Shown here piece by piece: positions 25,501 to 38,158 of a stretch of 64,000 nucleotides of DNA. The DNA is from Synchiropus splendidus. Its lineage: Eukaryota > Chordata > Actinopteri > Syngnathiformes > Callionymidae. The position numbers and the translations under genes were made by a program. Under the pieces are notes generated by a model. It made no database searches, was not told the origin of the DNA, and saw only the letters and a list, made by a program, of their open reading frames with translations. Within the stretch, counting starts at the first letter, position 1. Each line of letters begins with the position of its first letter. The stretch is taken from contig NC_071351.1 of assembly GCF_027744825.2 (NCBI RefSeq), positions 18,923,001 through 18,987,000 on the forward strand, read 5' to 3'.

Positions 25501-28382
25501 TGATATGCACCTACTAGAAAGACCCTTTCTGCTATAGTGGGAGGTTAAAATTTCATGTTCTGAAGCTTCCCTGAAAAGTTATGGCACAATGCGTAAAAAC
25601 GCTTTTCAGCCTGAGATAAGGTGGGTTTCGGAACGCCAAACATAAAAGTGTTGATAACTTTGGAAAAACACTTCAGACAGTTTAGATTTGATGAGCAACT
25701 ACTAGAAAGACCCTTTCTGCTATAGTGGGAGGTTAAAATTTCATGTTCTGAAGCTTTCCTGAAAAGTTATGGCACAATGCACAAAAACGCTTTTCAGCCT
25801 GAGATAAGGTGGGTTTCGGAACGCCAAACATAAAAGTGTTGATAACTTTTGAAAAACACTTCAGACAGCTTAGATTTGATGTGCAACTACTAGAAAGACC
25901 CTTTCTACTATAGTGGGAGGTTAAAATTTCATGTTCTGAAGCTTCCCTGAAAAGTTATGGCACAATGCACAAAAACGCTTTTCAGCCTGAGATAAGGTGG
26001 GTTTCGGAACGCCAAACATAAAAGTGTTGATAACTTTGGAAAAACACTTCAGACAGTTTAGATTTGATGTGCAACTACTAGAAAGACCCTTTCTGCTATA
26101 GTGGGAGGTTAAAATTTCATGTTCTGAAGCTTCCCTGAAAAGTTATGGCACAATGCACAAAAACGCTTTTCAGCCTGAGATAAGGTGGGTTTCGGAACGC
26201 CAAACATAAAAGTGTTGATAACTTTGGAAAAACACTTCAGACAGTTTAGATTTGATGTGCAACTACTAGAAAGACCCTTTCTGCTATAGTGGGAGGTTAA
26301 AATTTCATGTTCTGAAGCTTCCCTGAAAAGTTATGGCACAATGCACAAAAACGCTTTTCAGCCTGAGATAAGGTGGGTTTCGGAACGCCAAACATAAAAG
26401 TGTTGATAACTTTCGAAAAACACTTCAGAGAGCTTAGATTTGATGTGCACCTACTAGAAAGACCCTTTCTGCTATAGTGGGAGGTTAAAATTTCATGTTC
26501 TGAAGCTTCCCTGAAAAGTTATGGCACAATGCGTAAAAACGCTTTTCAGCCTGAGATAAGGTGGGTTTCGGAACGCCAAACATAAAAGTGTTGATAACTT
26601 TGGAAAAACACTACAGACAGTTTAGATTTGATGTGCAACTACTAGAAAGACCCTTTCTGCTATAGTGGGAGGTTAAAATTTCATGTTCTGAAGCTTCCCT
26701 GAAAAGTTATGGCACAATGCACAAAAACGCTTTTCAGCCTGAGATAAGGTGGGTTTCGGAACGCCAAACATAAAAGTGTTGATAACTTTCGAAAAACACT
26801 TCAGAGAGCTTAGATTTGATGTGCACCTACTAGAAAGACCCTTTCTGCTATAGTGGGAGGTTAAAATTTCATGTTCTGAAGCTTCCCTGAAAAGTTATGG
26901 CACAATGCGTAAAAACGCTTTTCAGCCTGAGATAAGGTGGGTTTCGGAACGCCAAACATAAAAGTGTTGATAACTTTGGAAAAACACTTCAGACAGTTTA
27001 GATTTGATGTGCAACTACTAGAAAGACCCTTTCTGCTATAGTGGGAGGTTAAAATTTCATGTTCTGAAGCTTTCCTGAAAAGTTATGGCACAATGCACAA
27101 AAACGCTTTTCAGCCTGAGATAAGGTGGGTTTCGGAACGCCAAACATAAAAGTGTTGATAACTTTTGAAAAACACTTCAGACAGCTTAGATTTGATGTGC
27201 AACTACTAGAAAGACCCTTTCTGCTATAGTGGGAGGTTAAAATTTCATGTTCTGAAGCTTCCCTGAAAAGTTATGGCACAATGCGTAAAAACGCTTTTCA
27301 GCCTGAGATAAGGTGGGTTTCGGAACGCCAAACATAAAAGTGTTGATAACTTTGGAAAAACACTTCAGACAGTTTAGATTTGATGTGCAACTACTAGAAA
27401 GACCCTTTCTGCTATAGTGAGAGGTTAAAATTTCATGTTCTGAAGCTTCCCTGAAAAGTTATGGCACAATGCACAAAAACGCTTTTCAGCCTGAGATAAG
27501 GTGGGTTTCGGAACGCCAAACATAAAAGTGTTAATAACTTTGGAAAAACACTTCAGACAGTTTAGATTTGATGTGCAACTACTAGAAAGACCCTTTCTGC
27601 TATAGTGGGAGGTTAAAATTTCATGTTCTGAAGCTTCCCTGAAAAGTTATGGCACAATGCACAAAAACGCTTTTCAGCCTGAGATAAGGTGGGTTTCGGA
27701 ACGCCAAACATAAAAGTGTTGATAACTTTCGAAAAACACTTCAGACAGCTTAGATTTGATGTGCACCTACTAGAAAGACCCTTTCTGCTATAGTGGGAGG
27801 TTAAAATTTCATGTTCTGAAGCTTCCCTGAAAAGTTATGGCACAATGCGTAAAAACGCTTTTCAGCCTGAGATAAGGTGGGTTTCGGAACGCCAAACATA
27901 AAAGTGTTGATAACTTTGGAAAAACACTTCAGACAGTTTAGATTTGATGTGCAACTACTAGAAAGACCCTTTCTGCTATAGTGGGAGGTTAAAATTTCAT
28001 GTTCTGAAGCTTCCCTGAAAAGTTATGGCACAATGCACAAAAACGCTTTTCAGCCTGAGATAAGGTGGGTTTCGGAACGCCAAACATAAAAGTGTTAATA
28101 ACTTTGGAAAAACACTTCAGACAGTTTAGATTTGATGTGCAACTACTAGAAAGACCCTTTCTGCTATAGTGGGAGGTTAAAATTTCATGTTCTGAAGCTT
28201 CCCTGAAAAGTTATGGCACAATGCGTAAAAACGCTTTTCAGCCTGAGATAAGGTGGGTTTCGGAACGCCAAACATAAAAGTGTTGATAACTTTCGAAAAA
28301 CACTTCAGACAGTTTAGATTTGATGTGCACCTACTAGAAAGACCCTTTCTGCTATAGTGGGAGGTTAAAATTTCATGTTCTG
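22555..28382. repeat. 31-monomer tandem duplication (5,828 bp), copy 1
   Basis: The order is D K D B K D E A B A B T7-variant E A B A B C D D A B A B C B E H B E L. Rare marks are TTATGCCAC (22951, 23515), CAGACTGTTT, GATATGC (24374, 25502), GATGAGC, TTCTACTATAG, CACTACAG (26611) and TATAGTGAG (27420). Each recurs exactly 5,828 bp later. By eye only two differences separate the copies: 25347 (C, against T at 31175) and 33423 in copy 2 (A, against T at 27595). Breakpoints are uncertain by about a monomer. Confidence 0.9.
23683..25938. repeat. Nested 6-monomer tandem duplication (1,128 bp) in copy 1
   Basis: E(CAGACTG) A B A(GATATGC) B(GATGAGC) then a T7/T100 monomer appears at 23683-24810 and again at 24811-25938. 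The last monomer differs: T119 in the first, but C119 plus TTCTACTATAG in the second. The same pair is present in copy 2 of the 31-monomer duplication (29511-31766), so this inner duplication happened before the outer one. Confidence 0.85.
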
Positions 28383-31300
28383 AAGCTTCCCTGAAAAGTT
28401 ATGGCACAATGCACAAAAACGCTTTTCAGCCTGAGATAAGGTGGGTTTCGGAACGCCAAACATAAAAGTGTTGATAACTTTGGAAAAACACTTCAGACAG
28501 TTTAGATTTGATGTGCAACTACTAGAAAGACCCTTTCTGCTATAGTGGGAGGTTAAAATTTCATGTTCTGAAGCTTTCCTGAAAAGTTATGGCACAATGC
28601 ACAAAAACGCTTTTCAGCCTGAGATAAGGTGGGTTTCGGAACGCCAAACATAAAAGTGTTGATAACTTTGGAAAAACACTTCAGACAGCTTAGATTTGAT
28701 GTGCAACTACTAGAAAGACCCTTTCTGCTATAGTGGGAGGTTAAAATTTCATGTTCTGAAGCTTCCCTGAAAAGTTATGCCACAATGCACAAAAACGCTT
28801 TTCAGCCTGAGATAAGGTGGGTTTCGGAACGCCAAACATAAAAGTGTTGATAACTTTGGAAAAACACTTCAGACAGTTTAGATTTGATGTGCAACTACTA
28901 GAAAGACCCTTTCTGCTATAGTGGGAGGTTAAAATTTCATGTTCTGAAGCTTCCCTGAAAAGTTATGGCACAATGCGTAAAAACGCTTTTCAGCCTGAGA
29001 TAAGGTGGGTTTCGGAACGCCAAACATAAAAGTGTTGATAACTTTGGAAAAACACTTCAGACAGTTTAGATTTGATGTGCAACTACTAGAAAGACCCTTT
29101 CTGCTATAGTGGGAGGTTAAAATTTCATGTTCTGAAGCTTTCCTGAAAAGTTATGGCACAATGCACAAAAACGCTTTTCAGCCTGAGATAAGGTGGGTTT
29201 CGGAACGCCAAACATAAAAGTGTTGATAACTTTGGAAAAACACTTCAGACAGCTTAGATTTGATGTGCAACTACTAGAAAGACCCTTTCTGCTATAGTGG
29301 GAGGTTAAAATTTCATGTTCTGAAGCTTCCCTGAAAAGTTATGCCACAATGCACAAAAACGCTTTTCAGCCTGAGATAAGGTGGGTTTCGGAACGCCAAA
29401 CATAAAAGTGTTGATAACTTTGGAAAAACACTTCAGACAGTTTAGATTTGATGTGCAACTACTAGAAAGACCCTTTCTGCTATAGTGGGAGGTTAAAATT
29501 TCATGTTCTGAAGCTTCCCTGAAAAGTTATGGCACAATGCACAAAAACGCTTTTCAGCCTGAGATAAGGTGGGTTTCGGAACGCCAAACATAAAAGTGTT
29601 AATAACTTTGGAAAAACACTTCAGACTGTTTAGATTTGATGTGCAACTACTAGAAAGACCCTTTCTGCTATAGTGGGAGGTTAAAATTTCATGTTCTGAA
29701 GCTTCCCTGAAAAGTTATGGCACAATGCACAAAAACGCTTTTCAGCCTGAGATAAGGTGGGTTTCGGAACGCCAAACATAAAAGTGTTGATAACTTTCGA
29801 AAAACACTTCAGAGAGCTTAGATTTGATGTGCACCTACTAGAAAGACCCTTTCTGCTATAGTGGGAGGTTAAAATTTCATGTTCTGAAGCTTCCCTGAAA
29901 AGTTATGGCACAATGCGTAAAAACGCTTTTCAGCCTGAGATAAGGTGGGTTTCGGAACGCCAAACATAAAAGTGTTGATAACTTTGGAAAAACACTTCAG
30001 ACAGTTTAGATTTGATGTGCAACTACTAGAAAGACCCTTTCTGCTATAGTGGGAGGTTAAAATTTCATGTTCTGAAGCTTCCCTGAAAAGTTATGGCACA
30101 ATGCACAAAAACGCTTTTCAGCCTGAGATAAGGTGGGTTTCGGAACGCCAAACATAAAAGTGTTGATAACTTTCGAAAAACACTTCAGAGAGCTTAGATT
30201 TGATATGCACCTACTAGAAAGACCCTTTCTGCTATAGTGGGAGGTTAAAATTTCATGTTCTGAAGCTTCCCTGAAAAGTTATGGCACAATGCGTAAAAAC
30301 GCTTTTCAGCCTGAGATAAGGTGGGTTTCGGAACGCCAAACATAAAAGTGTTGATAACTTTGGAAAAACACTTCAGACAGTTTAGATTTGATGAGCAACT
30401 ACTAGAAAGACCCTTTCTGCTATAGTGGGAGGTTAAAATTTCATGTTCTGAAGCTTTCCTGAAAAGTTATGGCACAATGCACAAAAACGCTTTTCAGCCT
30501 GAGATAAGGTGGGTTTCGGAACGCCAAACATAAAAGTGTTGATAACTTTTGAAAAACACTTCAGACAGTTTAGATTTGATGTGCAACTACTAGAAAGACC
30601 CTTTCTGCTATAGTGGGAGGTTAAAATTTCATGTTCTGAAGCTTCCCTGAAAAGTTATGGCACAATGCACAAAAACGCTTTTCAGCCTGAGATAAGGTGG
30701 GTTTCGGAACGCCAAACATAAAAGTGTTAATAACTTTGGAAAAACACTTCAGACTGTTTAGATTTGATGTGCAACTACTAGAAAGACCCTTTCTGCTATA
30801 GTGGGAGGTTAAAATTTCATGTTCTGAAGCTTCCCTGAAAAGTTATGGCACAATGCACAAAAACGCTTTTCAGCCTGAGATAAGGTGGGTTTCGGAACGC
30901 CAAACATAAAAGTGTTGATAACTTTCGAAAAACACTTCAGAGAGCTTAGATTTGATGTGCACCTACTAGAAAGACCCTTTCTGCTATAGTGGGAGGTTAA
31001 AATTTCATGTTCTGAAGCTTCCCTGAAAAGTTATGGCACAATGCGTAAAAACGCTTTTCAGCCTGAGATAAGGTGGGTTTCGGAACGCCAAACATAAAAG
31101 TGTTGATAACTTTGGAAAAACACTTCAGACAGTTTAGATTTGATGTGCAACTACTAGAAAGACCCTTTCTGCTATAGTGGGAGGTTAAAATTTCATGTTC
31201 TGAAGCTTCCCTGAAAAGTTATGGCACAATGCACAAAAACGCTTTTCAGCCTGAGATAAGGTGGGTTTCGGAACGCCAAACATAAAAGTGTTGATAACTT

Positions 31301-34210
31301 TCGAAAAACACTTCAGAGAGCTTAGATTTGATATGCACCTACTAGAAAGACCCTTTCTGCTATAGTGGGAGGTTAAAATTTCATGTTCTGAAGCTTCCCT
31401 GAAAAGTTATGGCACAATGCGTAAAAACGCTTTTCAGCCTGAGATAAGGTGGGTTTCGGAACGCCAAACATAAAAGTGTTGATAACTTTGGAAAAACACT
31501 TCAGACAGTTTAGATTTGATGAGCAACTACTAGAAAGACCCTTTCTGCTATAGTGGGAGGTTAAAATTTCATGTTCTGAAGCTTTCCTGAAAAGTTATGG
31601 CACAATGCACAAAAACGCTTTTCAGCCTGAGATAAGGTGGGTTTCGGAACGCCAAACATAAAAGTGTTGATAACTTTTGAAAAACACTTCAGACAGCTTA
31701 GATTTGATGTGCAACTACTAGAAAGACCCTTTCTACTATAGTGGGAGGTTAAAATTTCATGTTCTGAAGCTTCCCTGAAAAGTTATGGCACAATGCACAA
31801 AAACGCTTTTCAGCCTGAGATAAGGTGGGTTTCGGAACGCCAAACATAAAAGTGTTGATAACTTTGGAAAAACACTTCAGACAGTTTAGATTTGATGTGC
31901 AACTACTAGAAAGACCCTTTCTGCTATAGTGGGAGGTTAAAATTTCATGTTCTGAAGCTTCCCTGAAAAGTTATGGCACAATGCACAAAAACGCTTTTCA
32001 GCCTGAGATAAGGTGGGTTTCGGAACGCCAAACATAAAAGTGTTGATAACTTTGGAAAAACACTTCAGACAGTTTAGATTTGATGTGCAACTACTAGAAA
32101 GACCCTTTCTGCTATAGTGGGAGGTTAAAATTTCATGTTCTGAAGCTTCCCTGAAAAGTTATGGCACAATGCACAAAAACGCTTTTCAGCCTGAGATAAG
32201 GTGGGTTTCGGAACGCCAAACATAAAAGTGTTGATAACTTTCGAAAAACACTTCAGAGAGCTTAGATTTGATGTGCACCTACTAGAAAGACCCTTTCTGC
32301 TATAGTGGGAGGTTAAAATTTCATGTTCTGAAGCTTCCCTGAAAAGTTATGGCACAATGCGTAAAAACGCTTTTCAGCCTGAGATAAGGTGGGTTTCGGA
32401 ACGCCAAACATAAAAGTGTTGATAACTTTGGAAAAACACTACAGACAGTTTAGATTTGATGTGCAACTACTAGAAAGACCCTTTCTGCTATAGTGGGAGG
32501 TTAAAATTTCATGTTCTGAAGCTTCCCTGAAAAGTTATGGCACAATGCACAAAAACGCTTTTCAGCCTGAGATAAGGTGGGTTTCGGAACGCCAAACATA
32601 AAAGTGTTGATAACTTTCGAAAAACACTTCAGAGAGCTTAGATTTGATGTGCACCTACTAGAAAGACCCTTTCTGCTATAGTGGGAGGTTAAAATTTCAT
32701 GTTCTGAAGCTTCCCTGAAAAGTTATGGCACAATGCGTAAAAACGCTTTTCAGCCTGAGATAAGGTGGGTTTCGGAACGCCAAACATAAAAGTGTTGATA
32801 ACTTTGGAAAAACACTTCAGACAGTTTAGATTTGATGTGCAACTACTAGAAAGACCCTTTCTGCTATAGTGGGAGGTTAAAATTTCATGTTCTGAAGCTT
32901 TCCTGAAAAGTTATGGCACAATGCACAAAAACGCTTTTCAGCCTGAGATAAGGTGGGTTTCGGAACGCCAAACATAAAAGTGTTGATAACTTTTGAAAAA
33001 CACTTCAGACAGCTTAGATTTGATGTGCAACTACTAGAAAGACCCTTTCTGCTATAGTGGGAGGTTAAAATTTCATGTTCTGAAGCTTCCCTGAAAAGTT
33101 ATGGCACAATGCGTAAAAACGCTTTTCAGCCTGAGATAAGGTGGGTTTCGGAACGCCAAACATAAAAGTGTTGATAACTTTGGAAAAACACTTCAGACAG
33201 TTTAGATTTGATGTGCAACTACTAGAAAGACCCTTTCTGCTATAGTGAGAGGTTAAAATTTCATGTTCTGAAGCTTCCCTGAAAAGTTATGGCACAATGC
33301 ACAAAAACGCTTTTCAGCCTGAGATAAGGTGGGTTTCGGAACGCCAAACATAAAAGTGTTAATAACTTTGGAAAAACACTTCAGACAGTTTAGATTTGAT
33401 GTGCAACTACTAGAAAGACCCTATCTGCTATAGTGGGAGGTTAAAATTTCATGTTCTGAAGCTTCCCTGAAAAGTTATGGCACAATGCACAAAAACGCTT
33501 TTCAGCCTGAGATAAGGTGGGTTTCGGAACGCCAAACATAAAAGTGTTGATAACTTTCGAAAAACACTTCAGACAGCTTAGATTTGATGTGCACCTACTA
33601 GAAAGACCCTTTCTGCTATAGTGGGAGGTTAAAATTTCATGTTCTGAAGCTTCCCTGAAAAGTTATGGCACAATGCGTAAAAACGCTTTTCAGCCTGAGA
33701 TAAGGTGGGTTTCGGAACGCCAAACATAAAAGTGTTGATAACTTTGGAAAAACACTTCAGACAGTTTAGATTTGATGTGCAACTACTAGAAAGACCCTTT
33801 CTGCTATAGTGGGAGGTTAAAATTTCATGTTCTGAAGCTTCCCTGAAAAGTTATGGCACAATGCACAAAAACGCTTTTCAGCCTGAGATAAGGTGGGTTT
33901 CGGAACGCCAAACATAAAAGTGTTAATAACTTTGGAAAAACACTTCAGACAGTTTAGATTTGATGTGCAACTACTAGAAAGACCCTTTCTGCTATAGTGG
34001 GAGGTTAAAATTTCATGTTCTGAAGCTTCCCTGAAAAGTTATGGCACAATGCGTAAAAACGCTTTTCAGCCTGAGATAAGGTGGGTTTCGGAACGCCAAA
34101 CATAAAAGTGTTGATAACTTTCGAAAAACACTTCAGACAGTTTAGATTTGATGTGCACCTACTAGAAAGACCCTTTCTGCTATAGTGGGAGGTTAAAATT
34201 TCATGTTCTG
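28383..34210. repeat. 31-monomer tandem duplication (5,828 bp), copy 2
   Basis: This copy abuts copy 1 directly and has the same monomer order, with GATATGC at 30202 and 31330, CACTACAG at 32439 and TATAGTGAG at 33248. Agreement ends at the next monomer (E at 34211, where copy 1 begins D then K). Such near identity over 5.8 kb means a very recent exchange, or an assembly duplication, which the sequence alone cannot exclude. The private base at 33423 and the private base at 25347 of copy 1 argue for two real copies. Confidence 0.9.
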
Positions 34211-36842
34211 AAGCTTCCCTGAAAAGTTATGGCACAATGCACAAAAACGCTTTTCAGCCTGAGATAAGGTGGGTTTCGGAACGCCAAACATAAAAGTGTT
34301 AATAACTTTGGAAAAACACTTCAGACAGTTTAGATTTGATGTGCAACTACTAGAAAGACCCTTTCTGCTATAGTGGGAGGTTAAAATTTCATGTTCTGAA
34401 GCTTCCCTGAAAAGTTATGGCACAATGCACAAAAACGCTTTTCAGCCTGAGATAAGGTGGGTTTCGGAACGCCAAACATAAAAGTGTTGATAACTTTCGA
34501 AAAACACTTCAGAGAGCTTAGATTTGATGTGCACCTACTAGAAAGACCGTTTCTGCTATAGTGGGAGGTTAAAATTTCATGTTCTGAAGCTTCCCTGAAA
34601 AGTTATGGCACAATGCGTAAAAACGCTTTTCAGCCTGAGATAAGGTGGGTTTCGGAACGCCAAACATAAAAGTGTTGATAACTTTGGAAAAACACTTCAG
34701 ACAGTTTAGATTTGATGTGCAACTACTAGAAAGACCCTTTCTGCTATAGTGGGAGGTTAAAATTTCATGTTCTGAAGCTTTCCTGAAAAGTTATTGCACA
34801 ATGCACAAAAACGCTTTTCAGCCTGAGATAAGGTGGGTTTCGGAACGCCAAACATAAAAGTGTTGATAACTTTTGAAAAACACTTCAGACAGCTTAGATT
34901 TGATGTGCAACTACTAGAAAGACCCTTTCTGCTATAGTGGGAGGTTAAAATTTCATGTTCTGAAGCTTCCCTGAAAAGTTATGGCACAATGCACAAAAAC
35001 GCTTTTCAGCCTGAGATAAGGTGGGTTTCGGAACGCCAAACATAAAAGTGTTGATAACTTTGGAAAAACACTTCAGACAGTTTAGATTTGATGTGCAACT
35101 ACTAGAAAGACCCTTTCTGCTATAGTGGGAGGTTAAAATTTCATGTTCTGAAGCTTCCCTGAAAAGTTATGGCACAATGCACAAAAACGCTTTTCAGCCT
35201 GAGATAAGGTGGGTTTCGGAACGCCAAACATAAAAGTGTTGATAACTTTGGAAAAACACTTCAGAGAGCTTAGATTTGATGTGCACCTACTAGAAAGACC
35301 CTTTCTGCTATAGTGGGAGGTTAAAATTTCATGTTCTGAAGCTTCCCTGAAAAGTTATGGCACAATGCGTAAAAACGCTTTTCAGCCTGAGATAAGGTGG
35401 GTTTCGGAACGCCAAACATAAAAGTGTTGATAACTTTGGAAAAACACTTCAGACAGTTTAGATTTGATGTGCAACTACTAGAAAGACCCTTTCTGCTATA
35501 GTGGGAGGTTAAAATTTCATGTTCTGAAGCTTTCCTGAAAAGTTATGGCACAATGCACAAAAACGCTTTTCAGCCTGAGATAAGGTGGGTTTCGGAACGC
35601 CAAACATAAAAGTGTTGATAACTTTTGAAAAACACTTCAGACAGCTTAGATTTGATGTGCAACTACTAGAAAGACCCTTTCTGCTATAGTGGGAGGTTAA
35701 AATTTCATGTTCTGAAGCTTCCCTGAAAAGTTTTGCCACAATGCACAAAAACGCTTTTCAGCCTGAGATAAGGTGGGTTTCGGAACGCCAAACATAAAAG
35801 TGTTGATAACTTTGGAAAAACACTTCAGACAGTTTAGATTTGATGTGCAACTACTAGAAAGACCCTTTCTGCTATAGTGGGAGGTTAAAATTTCATGTTC
35901 TGAAGCTTCCCTGAAAAGTTATGGCACAATGCACAAAAACGCTTTTCAGCCTGAGATAAGGTGGGTTTCGGAACGCCAAACATAAAAGTGTTAATAACTT
36001 TGGAAAAACACTTCAGACAGTTTAGATTTGATGTGCAACTACTAGAAAGACCCTTTCTGCTATAGTGGGAGGTTAAAATTTCATGTTCTGAAGCTTCCCT
36101 GAAAAGTTATGGCACAATGCACAAAAACGCTTTTCAGCCTGAGATAAGGTGGGTTTCGGAACGCCAAACATAAAAGTGTTGATAACTTTCGAAAAACACT
36201 TCAGAGAGCTTAGATTTGATGTGCACCTACTAGAAAGACCCTTTCTGCTATAGTGGGAGGTTAAAATTTCATGTTCTGAAGCTTCCCTGAAAAGTTATGG
36301 CACAATGCGTAAAAACGCTTTTCAGCCTGAGATAAGGTGGGTTTCGGAACGCCAAACATAAAAGTGTTGATAACTTTGGAAAAACACTTCAGACAGTTTA
36401 GATTTGATGTGCAACTACTAGAAAGACCCTTTCTGCTATAGTGGGAGGTTAAAATTTCATGTTCTGAAGCTTTCCTGAAAAGTTATGGCACAATGCACAA
36501 AAACGCTTTTCAGCCTGAGATAAGGTGGGTTTCGGAACGCCAAACATAAAAGTGTTGATAACTTTTGAAAAACACTTCAGACAGCTTAGATTTGATGTGC
36601 AACTACTAGAAAGACCCTTTCTGCTATAGTGGGAGGTTAAAATTTCATGTTCTGAAGCTTCCCTGAAAAGTTATGGCACAATGCACAAAAACGCTTTTCA
36701 GCCTGAGATAAGGTGGGTTTCGGAACGCCAAACATAAAAGTGTTGATAACTTTGGAAAAACACTTCAGACAGTTTAGATTTGATGTGCAACTACTAGAAA
36801 GACCCTTTCTGCTATAGTGGGAGGTTAAAATTTCATGTTCTG
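34211..36842. repeat. Fourteen-monomer stretch close to a 4 to 5-monomer order
   Basis: The order is E A B C D Ag B C D E A B C D. This is the plainest view of the underlying unit A-B-C-D with an optional E. The C at 34775 has TTATTGCAC as at 12403. D at 35715 has TTTTGCCAC, the only such change I saw, and it removes a stop codon on the minus strand. A at 34399 has GACCGTTTC (34549), also private. Confidence 0.78.
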
Positions 36843-38158
36843 AAGCTTCCCTGAAAAGTTATGGCACAATGCACAAAAACGCTTTTCAGCCTGAGATAAG
36901 GTGGGTTTCGGAACGCCAAACATAAAAGTGTTGATAACTTTCGAAAAACACTTCAGAGAGCTTAGATTTGATATGCACCTACTAGAAAGACCCTTTCTGC
37001 TATAGTGGGAGGTTAAAATTTCATGTTCTGAAGCTTCCCTGAAAAGTTATGGCACAATGCGTAAAAACGCTTTTCAGCCTGAGATAAGGTGGGTTTCGGA
37101 ACGCCAAACATAAAAGTGTTGATAACTTTGGAAAAACACTTCAGACAGTTTAGATTTGATGAGCAACTACTAGAAAGACCCTTTCTGCTATAGTGGGAGG
37201 TTAAAATTTCATGTTCTGAAGCTTTCCTGAAAAGTTATGGCACAATGCACAAAAACGCTTTTCAGCCTGAGATAAGGTGGGTTTCGGAACGCCAAACATA
37301 AAAGTGTTGATAACTTTTGAAAAACACTTCAGACAGCTTAGATTTGATGTGCAACTACTAGAAAGACCCTTTCTACTATAGTGGGAGGTTAAAATTTCAT
37401 GTTCTGAAGCTTCCCTGAAAAGTTATGGCACAATGCACAAAAACGCTTTTCAGCCTGAGATAAGGTGGGTTTCGGAACGCCAAACATAAAAGTGTTGATA
37501 ACTTTGGAAAAACACTTCAGACAGTTTAGATTTGATGTGCAACTACTAGAAAGACCCTTTCTGCTATAGTGGGAGGTTAAAATTTCATGTTCTGAAGCTT
37601 CCCTGAAAAGTTATGGCACAATGCACAAAAACGCTTTTCAGCCTGAGATAAGGTGGGTTTCGGAACGCCAAACATAAAAGTGTTGATAACTTTGGAAAAA
37701 CACTTCAGACAGTTTAGATTTGATGTGCAACTACTAGAAAGACCCTTTCTGCTATAGTGGGAGGTTAAAATTTCATGTTCTGAAGCTTCCCTGAAAAGTT
37801 ATGGCACAATGCACAAAAACGCTTTTCAGCCTGAGATAAGGTGGGTTTCGGAACGCCAAACATAAAAGTGTTGATAACTTTCGAAAAACACTTCAGAGAG
37901 CTTAGATTTGATGTGCACCTACTAGAAAGACCCTTTCTGCTATAGTGGGAGGTTAAAATTTCATGTTCTGAAGCTTCCCTGAAAAGTTATGGCACAATGC
38001 GTAAAAACGCTTTTCAGCCTGAGATAAGGTGGGTTTCGGAACGCCAAACATAAAAGTGTTGATAACTTTGGAAAAACACTACAGACAGTTTAGATTTGAT
38101 GTGCAACTACTAGAAAGACCCTTTCTGCTATAGTGGGAGGTTAAAATTTCATGTTCTG
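36843..38158. repeat. Third, partial copy of the 31-monomer block (7 monomers)
   Basis: A(GATATGC) B(GATGAGC) C(TTCTACTATAG) D D A B(CACTACAG) matches 25375-26690 and 31203-32518. GATATGC at 36970 is 5,640 bp (30 monomers) after 31330. Agreement stops on both sides: the preceding D replaces B, and the following monomer is F where the other copies have A. It is therefore a separate, shorter duplication or conversion from the same source. Confidence 0.83.

Noticed and set aside
35509..35748. A 79-codon minus-strand frame
   Set aside because: It is extended by the private TTTTGCCAC change near 35733, which removes a stop. It is otherwise the same satellite frame.
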